Below are positions 58,591 through 64,000 of a stretch of 64,000 nucleotides of DNA, piece after piece. Within the stretch, counting starts at the first letter, position 1, and each line of letters opens with the position of its first letter. The DNA comes from UBA5543 sp964464965 (lineage in GTDB: Bacteria; Bacteroidota; Bacteroidia; Chitinophagales; Chitinophagaceae): contig CAYXHM010000003.1 in the NCBI GenBank assembly GCA_964464965.1, forward strand, positions 248,001-312,000, given 5' to 3'. Both the position numbers and the translations under genes were made by a program. Below the pieces are notes generated by a model. It did no database searches. It was not told the origin of the DNA and was given only the letters and a program-made list of their open reading frames with translations.

Positions 58591-60000
58591 ATGCTGCAAT
58601 ATATCATCAATACTACCGCTATCTGGTTGTTGGGGCTGATAGTGTTTGACCTGTTGCTGCGCAAAGAGGCGCATCATGGATACAACAGGATGTACCTGCT
58701 GGCGATGCTGTTTGCAGGAGCGCTTGTACCGCTGTGGTCGTGGGACTATGATTCGGTAATATATGCTACGGGCGTAAGTGGCCCCATAGCAGAACAGGCC
58801 GCGGAGGTAAGGGATGTTATTGTAACAGGGACAGGTAAACAGTTATTGGGTTGGGAGGACTGGCTGCAGATTATATATATCACCGGTGTCGGCATCTCTG
58901 CTTTATTGCTGGCAAAGGATATTATTATCATAACGGCATTGTACCGTAGGGGAGCAAAGTCTAAAGATGGTACATGGACCATAATAGAAACAGGTAAACC
59001 CACCAGCCCTTTTTCTGCGTTCAGGTATGTGTTTATAGGTAACAAGAGCAACTACACAGAAGATGAACTGCAGATGATACTGGCGCATGAAGAGCAACAT
59101 GGCCACCTGCTGCATTTTGTTGATGTACTGGTAAGCAGGATGTTTACCATACTGTTCTGGTTTAACCCTGTGGTGTACCTGCTTGAAAAAAGACTATTGA
59201 TGGTACATGAATACCAGGCTGACCTTGCCGTTAGAAACCAGCCTTCTGTTTACGGGAAATTTCTCATTGAACAATCCGTACTAAACGCAGCCCCTGTATT
59301 AGCCCATTCATTCACACGTTCATCTCTAAAAAAACGTTTACTTATGCTTACAAGAAAAACCACAACAGCCGCCAGGGGCAAACAACTACTGATAGTACCC
59401 GTATTGCTGATAGTAATGCTGTGCTTTACGAAGAATGCTTTTTCGGGTGATGAACCGCAAAAAGACGGGAACAAAATTACGTACAAAGGCAATGTGTTCG
59501 AAACTAAAGAATATCCGCCTGATACGGTTATCGTTATGGATCCGGGTACAGGAAAGGAAAACATGATAGTGACTAAGTTGGAAGGGCCTGCAGCAGTTAT
59601 TACAATGAATGGCGAAAAGGTAGCCAGAGTTGACGAAGAGCTATCTAATCTTGCAGTGAGAAACGCGTACAATAAGATAAAGAATCAAATTGGAGAGGAA
59701 GTAAGCAGGCTTATGCCAAAGCTGTCGTCGGGCGGTTACAAATATGACATTTATAATATAGTTATTGATAAGAAGGGGCAGGTAGTATATTACGAGATAG
59801 GAGGGGTAGAGGAGTTTTTGGATAGGCCACAAGACAATAAGGCAATCTCTAAGCAGCAGCAAATAAACAGCGATGTAATAACAGCGATAAATACCGCAAT
59901 GGCTAAGACACTGGGAACAATAAAGGTAAACCCTATATCTATAGACGGGCAGCGGCAGGTTTGTGTGTTGAGAATACAAGAACGATTTACTGTAGATTAA
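58591..60000 (+). CDS. BlaR1/MecR1-type M56 metalloprotease sensor with fused periplasmic tail
   Basis: A 469-residue membrane protein. Transmembrane helices lie near residues 5-20, 32-50, 95-112 and 265-282; the M56 zinc protease domain lies between the last two, with HEEQH at 166-170 and FNPVVYLLEKRLLMVHEYQAD. Upstream BlaI is the expected substrate. In place of a penicillin-binding sensor, the C-terminus (about 295-469) carries a small domain (KITYKGNVFETKE...NIVIDKKGQVVYYEIGG...IKVNPISIDGQRQV) related to the three secreted neighbours and resembling a TonB_C fold. The signal is therefore not a beta-lactam. It starts 2 nt after the DUF6624 stop. Confidence 0.88.
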   Translation: MLQYIINTTAIWLLGLIVFDLLLRKEAHHGYNRMYLLAMLFAGALVPLWSWDYDSVIYATGVSGPIAEQAAEVRDVIVTGTGKQLLGWEDWLQIIYITGVGISALLLAKDIIIITALYRRGAKSKDGTWTIIETGKPTSPFSAFRYVFIGNKSNYTEDELQMILAHEEQHGHLLHFVDVLVSRMFTILFWFNPVVYLLEKRLLMVHEYQADLAVRNQPSVYGKFLIEQSVLNAAPVLAHSFTRSSLKKRLLMLTRKTTTAARGKQLLIVPVLLIVMLCFTKNAFSGDEPQKDGNKITYKGNVFETKEYPPDTVIVMDPGTGKENMIVTKLEGPAAVITMNGEKVARVDEELSNLAVRNAYNKIKNQIGEEVSRLMPKLSSGGYKYDIYNIVIDKKGQVVYYEIGGVEEFLDRPQDNKAISKQQQINSDVITAINTAMAKTLGTIKVNPISIDGQRQVCVLRIQERFTVD

Positions 60001-60048
60001 ATAGTATTAAGTATTTCGGTAACTTTAGCATAACTAAACAGTTACTCT

Positions 60049-60642
60049 ATGAAGCCGTTACAATTGAATTATACCGGGGTAGCGTTTACAGCGCTGCTCC
60101 TTTTTTTATCTGTTGCAGCATACGCGCAGAAAGAGAAACTGACCTATAAAGGGAATGTTTTTGAAATACAAACCTTTGCCAAAGACACCACAGAGGTGAT
60201 GGACCCTGTGACAGGTAAGACTTCCATGGTAGTGACCAGCAGGCAGGATGCTATATTGAGTATGAACGGAGTGCAGGTATTCCCGGCCGGTAGTGATGAG
60301 CAGGCAACTATTGTAAGAGATGAACTGGCAAAAGAAGTGGTGCAAACCCTGCGCAAAAGCGAACGGAAACTTGGTTCAGGCACATATAATTTCAGCGTGA
60401 GCAATATTGTGATAGACAGCCGTGGGAAAATTGTTTACCTGGAGCCGGCATATATACGCCGCGTACAGGTGATAGGAATGGATGGCAGCGCGGCTACAAC
60501 AGAGTTAACAACTGAGGAACGGGCCCGTGTGCAAAACAAAATAAAAGATATCCTTGAAAATATGACCATAACACCACTGGCAAAAGAGGGGAAACCTGTA
60601 ATTTCAACAGTGGATATTACAGGAGATTTCGTTATGCGTTAG
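60049..60642 (+). CDS. Exported paralogue of the sensor tail (copy B)
   Basis: A 197-residue exported protein: signal peptide (about residues 1-26, ends AYAQ), then a domain that aligns throughout with the M56 tail: KLTYKGNVFEIQ...KDTTEVMDPVTGKTSMVVTSRQ..., the SVSNIVIDSRGKIVYLEPAY strand, then ...ILENMTITPLAKEGKPVISTV. It is the closest of the three secreted copies to the sensor tail. Start at ATG 60049, 48 nt after the M56 stop. Confidence 0.8.
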   Translation: MKPLQLNYTGVAFTALLLFLSVAAYAQKEKLTYKGNVFEIQTFAKDTTEVMDPVTGKTSMVVTSRQDAILSMNGVQVFPAGSDEQATIVRDELAKEVVQTLRKSERKLGSGTYNFSVSNIVIDSRGKIVYLEPAYIRRVQVIGMDGSAATTELTTEERARVQNKIKDILENMTITPLAKEGKPVISTVDITGDFVMR

Positions 60643-60662
60643 TCATTGTCAAAATCAATCTG

Positions 60663-61358
60663 ATGCAGCTTACAGGCTTTTCTTACAATAGGGTTATAAG
60701 AACAGTTTTCATTTTTTGCTTTATGGTTGTTGCTCATAATGCTCATGCGCAAAAGCAACCCACCATACAGCATATTACTTTCAAGGGGAATGTTTTTGAG
60801 GTGCTGGAATCTGCTGATACAGCAGAGATGCTGGACCCGGTTACCAACGAGGTAGAACTTGTATATCTCAACCCCAACCCACTGCCGCTGAAGTTCAACA
60901 ATATGCATATATACAGCAAGGATGATGTTGAAAAGCAATCTTCTGTAAACGGGGATATTTTCAGCCGTTATTTGTTGCAGGCTTTGTCAAAGCAGTTGGC
61001 AGCGTTTGCTGACGGTGAGTACCGTGTATTGCTGACGAACGTAATCATAAGCGATAAAGGGAAAGTGGTGTACTATAATTTTGATGGCTTTGAAAAGAAG
61101 GCCATTAAGGAAACATATACAGCAGGTACAGACCCCGAGCCTGGCAAGCCGAAGGGCAAAGTGTTTGAGCAGATAAAGTGGAATAAAGTGTATAAGGAGC
61201 AGCAGGAACTGGTAAGTAAAACGGTTGGCAATGCTATAGAAAAAGCACCCACATACCAGCCGGCTACAGTAAAAGGCTATCCAGTGCCCTACCGCCTGCC
61301 CGATGATGCTACACAACGTTCTTTCAGCATAAAAAAGGGCGCTATAATTTATAAATAA
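60663..61358 (+). CDS. Exported paralogue of the sensor tail (copy C)
   Basis: A 231-residue exported protein: signal peptide (MQLTGFSYNRVIRTVFIFCF..., ends HAQ), then IQHITFKGNVFEVLESADTAEMLDPVTNEVELVYLN..., LTNVIISDKGKVVYYNFDGF, and a TonB_C-like C-terminus (AIEKAPTYQPATVKGYPVPYRLP). It belongs to the same family as copies A and B and the M56 tail. It starts 20 nt after copy B and is probably the last gene of the operon. Confidence 0.78.
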   Translation: MQLTGFSYNRVIRTVFIFCFMVVAHNAHAQKQPTIQHITFKGNVFEVLESADTAEMLDPVTNEVELVYLNPNPLPLKFNNMHIYSKDDVEKQSSVNGDIFSRYLLQALSKQLAAFADGEYRVLLTNVIISDKGKVVYYNFDGFEKKAIKETYTAGTDPEPGKPKGKVFEQIKWNKVYKEQQELVSKTVGNAIEKAPTYQPATVKGYPVPYRLPDDATQRSFSIKKGAIIYK

Positions 61359-61396
61359 GAAAAGCGGCTGTACCACTAGCACAGCCGCTCTTATTT
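61353..61396. terminator. Terminator after the BlaI/M56 locus
   Basis: A 9-bp GC-rich stem (AGCGGCTGT / ACAGCCGCT) with a longer AT-rich outer stem (AAATAAG / CTTATTT). It also serves the convergent M49 peptidase gene. Confidence 0.85.
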
Positions 61397-61412
61397 ATCG
61401 TATTTCAATTCA

Positions 61413-63470
61413 TTAATTCTTTACCGGCAGGTAAGCGTAGTTTTTACCATACTCCATCATCTGCTTGAAGAAGCTGGCAGGGTATTCTACTTTTACATCT
61501 GTTATTTTCTCACCATCTTTTACTGCTACCAGTTTTGGCTGTATAAAACCGCTGTATGGTTTCGCATCCAGTTTAGCGTAACGGTCCAGCACTTCTTTGT
61601 GCAGTTCAGGATTTACCTTCACGCCATAGGTTTCTACCAGTGCTTTACCTGCAGCGTAGTCACCTTCAGATTTTATGCGTTGTATCTCGCGCAGCAATTG
61701 GCCAAACAGGTCGCGCAGTTTGTTGTAGTCATTTATCTGCACATAAGTTTTGCCATCTTTCTTTACGAAAGCCACCACGCTGTCAGCTTTACCTTTTTCA
61801 TATACCCAGTAGGCATTCAGTGCACGGTTGCGCATGTGCGCCTCCTCTATCTGGTCGCCCAGTTTCAGGCGTGTCAGTTGCGTCATCAGGCCGTTCATCA
61901 TGTAGTTATCATATTCTGCCTTGCCTACCTCTGTGGTAGATGCTACACCTATGTCTACCAGTTTCTGGTCCATGGCATAATACAGGGCTACCAGGTCGGC
62001 ACGCGCCTCTTCCAGTGTAGATGCATAATTCTTCAGCGTTTTGTCCGTTGTCTCCACCCCGGGATTGATTTGCCCTGATGCGTGGCCTATACACTCGTGC
62101 ATATCTGTGTGCAGGTCAGACGCTAGGTTGCCATGTTCTTTAATACGCGCTTTTACTGTTTCATCAGCAACAAACTCGTCCAGGAAACCACCTTTTGATT
62201 TTGCTACGTTATAAGCATGTATAATGTTGCTGAGCGATACAGATTTCGAGCCGTGGTTCTTACGTATCCAGTCGGCGTTGGGCAGGTTAATGCCAATAGG
62301 AGTAGAAGGCGCTGCGTCACCGCTTTCAACTATTGCGGTGATGGCTTTTGCCGTGATACCTTTTACCTCTTTCTTTTTATGCTCATCCATCAGCGGAGAA
62401 TTATCTTCAAACCACTGGGCCTGTTGTGCTATTGCGTTGATACGTTTGGTAGCTTCCATGTCTTTCATAGATACTATAGCCTCAAAGCTGCCTTTTTTGC
62501 CTATAGCATCCAGGTACACTTCTATAAATCCGTTCACAACGTCTATGCGCGATGCAGTATCATTCGCCCAGGCAATGCTGTACTCGTCAAATGTTTTCAG
62601 GTCGCCTGTTTTGTAATACTGCACCAGCAGCTCCAGCGATTTCTTTTGTTGCTCGTTCTCTGCTACAGGTATTGCTTTTTCCAGCCAATACACTATTTTT
62701 TCAATAGCCTGCGTGTACATACCGCCCACTTTCCATACTTTCTCTACAATCTGCCCGTTCTCTTTCATCAGCTTGGTATTCAGGCCCCACGATGGTGCAT
62801 CGCCCTTAGTCTCAAACTTAGAATAGAAAGCTTCCACTTCTTTCTGCGTTACACCTTCGTAAAAGTTGTTGGACGACATAGCTACGTTATCTATATCAGG
62901 ACGCTGGTCAACCACTTTTGGTTCAATGCTCAAATCATACACCAGTGGCGTAATACGTGTTATGAATGCATCTACGGTTTCGCCCTGGTTTACCGGCAGC
63001 AGGCTTGCATCACTGTTCTTAATCACTTCTGCAAAATATGCCTCGCTACAGGTAGGAATAAATTTCTCATTACCATAGTGATGGTGGTTGCCATTGCTGA
63101 ACCAGAACCGGCCGCAGTATTCTTCAAATTTTTTCCAGTCTTCACTATTCTTATCGCCTTTGTAGCTGCCATATGCGGCTTCCAGTGTTTTGCGCAGCAG
63201 TATGCCGTATTTACTTTTCTGGTCGTAGATAATATCACGACCGCAAAGCGCTGCCTCATACAGGTAATATGCCAGTTCTTTTTGCTGTGCGCTTAGTTCT
63301 TCCCAGCCCGGTACCTGGTAGCGCAGTATCTTTATATCTGCAAACTGTTCGGCCTCTACTTTAAATTCTGTTGCTTCAGCGGGTTTCTGCTCTTTAGCAC
63401 CTTCTTTACATGCTGTCATAAATAATTGTGTACCCATTAATGCTATAACAGGCAATGTCCATTTTTTCAT
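61413..63470 (-). CDS. Dipeptidyl-peptidase III family (M49) zinc peptidase, lipoprotein
   Basis: A 685-residue lipoprotein: signal with lipobox FMTAC (Cys 21), then the large M49 fold. The zinc motif is HECIGH at 458-463, with the second motif EEARADLV downstream; Bacteroides thetaiotaomicron DPP III also has the HEC form in place of HELLGH. M49 enzymes cleave dipeptides from the N-terminus of short peptides, here in the periplasm or on the surface. Monocistronic. Confidence 0.93.
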   Translation of the reverse strand: MKKWTLPVIALMGTQLFMTACKEGAKEQKPAEATEFKVEAEQFADIKILRYQVPGWEELSAQQKELAYYLYEAALCGRDIIYDQKSKYGILLRKTLEAAYGSYKGDKNSEDWKKFEEYCGRFWFSNGNHHHYGNEKFIPTCSEAYFAEVIKNSDASLLPVNQGETVDAFITRITPLVYDLSIEPKVVDQRPDIDNVAMSSNNFYEGVTQKEVEAFYSKFETKGDAPSWGLNTKLMKENGQIVEKVWKVGGMYTQAIEKIVYWLEKAIPVAENEQQKKSLELLVQYYKTGDLKTFDEYSIAWANDTASRIDVVNGFIEVYLDAIGKKGSFEAIVSMKDMEATKRINAIAQQAQWFEDNSPLMDEHKKKEVKGITAKAITAIVESGDAAPSTPIGINLPNADWIRKNHGSKSVSLSNIIHAYNVAKSKGGFLDEFVADETVKARIKEHGNLASDLHTDMHECIGHASGQINPGVETTDKTLKNYASTLEEARADLVALYYAMDQKLVDIGVASTTEVGKAEYDNYMMNGLMTQLTRLKLGDQIEEAHMRNRALNAYWVYEKGKADSVVAFVKKDGKTYVQINDYNKLRDLFGQLLREIQRIKSEGDYAAGKALVETYGVKVNPELHKEVLDRYAKLDAKPYSGFIQPKLVAVKDGEKITDVKVEYPASFFKQMMEYGKNYAYLPVKN

Positions 63471-63552
63471 ATTCTGATAAAAAATTATGTTGCGATTTTA
63501 AAAGTACCCCATTGCCGCCAGTATAAAAAGCTTTGATGCGGAAAATCCCCCT

Positions 63553-63587
63553 TTTGTACGGAATATTTAAACTATCTGCTACTTTTG
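63553..63587 (+). promoter_or_regulatory. Promoter of the right-edge lipoprotein
   Basis: TTTG (63553-63556), 23 nt, TACTTTTG (63580-63587). The -7 box ends 6 nt before the ATG at 63594. Confidence 0.45.
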
Positions 63588-63593
63588 CCGCGC

Positions 63594-64000
63594 ATGAAAT
63601 ATTTTATATGGTTACTGGTGTTAACCCTGTCCGCTTGTGGCAATGCAGATAATACTGCTGATAATGATAGCGTATCGTTTTACGCACCTGCTGCCGGTAC
63701 TGTAATAGCTGCCGATAGTATGCGCATAGAGGAGGATAATCTGAATGAATTGTACTATTCTGTTTCTATAACCGCTACGGATAACAGCGTAGATGGAGCA
63801 TACATGCTGCGTGCTGCCCATGGTTATAATGAGGCCCAGAGCGAAATAAAATTCCCGAAGCTGACACAGAGCCTTACCCCTGTTATCAGGCAGGACGAGC
63901 AGATGCCGTACAGTTATATTATTGGTTTTAAGTACGATAACGACACCGTATTTAATGATTATATAAGAGTGTTTGCCAAGCGTATGCCCGGCGTTGCTAC
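63594..64000 (+). CDS. Lipoprotein, N-terminal part (3' end outside window)
   Basis: At least 135 residues: signal MKYFIWLLVLTLSAC with lipobox SAC (Cys 15), then a soluble region with a beta-rich, acidic composition. No family is recognised. The reading frame runs off the window. Confidence 0.75.
   Translation, partial: MKYFIWLLVLTLSACGNADNTADNDSVSFYAPAAGTVIAADSMRIEEDNLNELYYSVSITATDNSVDGAYMLRAAHGYNEAQSEIKFPKLTQSLTPVIRQDEQMPYSYIIGFKYDNDTVFNDYIRVFAKRMPGVA

Noticed and set aside
62217..63296. 359-codon plus-strand frame opposite the M49 peptidase
   Set aside because: Long antisense shadow caused by codon bias; Cys/His/Phe-rich composition, no domain.
1..64000. CRISPR arrays, tRNA or rRNA genes, IS elements
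   Set aside because: No regularly spaced repeats, cloverleaf, rRNA-like block or transposase reading frame was seen on either strand.

Overview
The window is chromosomal DNA of a Bacteroidota bacterium, most likely from the Chitinophagales/Sphingobacteriia side of the phylum. The evidence is: three secreted proteins with a type IX secretion (T9SS) C-terminal sorting domain; a TonB-dependent receptor with an N-terminal CarboxypepD_reg domain; a GWxTD protein; HmuY, PorT-like, WbqC and BshC homologues; and promoters of the Bacteroidota type (TTG or TTTG, about 19 nt, then TAnnTTTG) instead of -35/-10 boxes. Shine-Dalgarno sequences are mostly absent and several genes seem to use TTG or GTG starts. 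I see no rRNA, tRNA, CRISPR array, transposase or phage gene.

Layout. 1-2.6 kb: end of a membrane glycosyltransferase-like gene, a MoxR/DUF1569 pair and a MazG-like hydrolase. 2.6-8.3 kb: two T9SS cargo proteins around an ECF sigma factor and an unusual inner-membrane-plus-beta-barrel protein. 8.4-12 kb: radical SAM protein, TonB-like protein, FolC. 12-16.1 kb, minus strand: RadC, a Gfo/Idh/MocA oxidoreductase, a lipoprotein and an exopolysaccharide sugar-phosphate transferase. 16.2-20.3 kb: BshC, a beta-barrel protein, PssA, PurS, RsmI. 20.3-24.4 kb: two related small lipoproteins, a second sigma factor with a membrane-tethered trypsin-like protease, TatC, RpiB. 24.4-35.2 kb: TonB receptor, Asd, a large T9SS protein with five PKD/Ig-like repeats, a PNPOx-like protein, a DEAD-box helicase, an ABC exporter and PrfB. 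35.3-39.5 kb: accessory-looking, with a PAP2-type phosphatase, a small lipoprotein, an AT-rich HEPN-like gene broken by a frameshift, palindromic repeats and a DUF695 protein. 39.5-41.7 kb: third sigma factor, its likely anti-sigma factor and a DUF4097-like protein. 41.8-56.5 kb: mostly housekeeping (Mur ligase, exonuclease, DPM1-like transferase, DapF, ClpP, Lon) plus a truncated haemoglobin, LUD, HmuY and TlpA-like proteins. 56.5-61.4 kb: a BlaI/BlaR1-type regulatory locus. 61.4-64 kb: an M49 dipeptidyl peptidase and a lipoprotein that runs off the window.

The most notable parts are two kinds of envelope-signalling locus. First, three separate ECF sigma genes are each followed by a different membrane-anchored partner: a TM helix fused through tandem repeats to an outer-membrane barrel; a TM helix fused to an S1 protease; and a small TM/coiled-coil protein. 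Second, the BlaI/M56 locus has a near-perfect palindrome covering the repressor's promoter and start codon. The periplasmic tail of its M56 sensor also recurs as three separately secreted paralogues around it. The frameshifted HEPN-like gene at 36.8-37.9 kb is the best candidate for a horizontally acquired, possibly defence-related, remnant.
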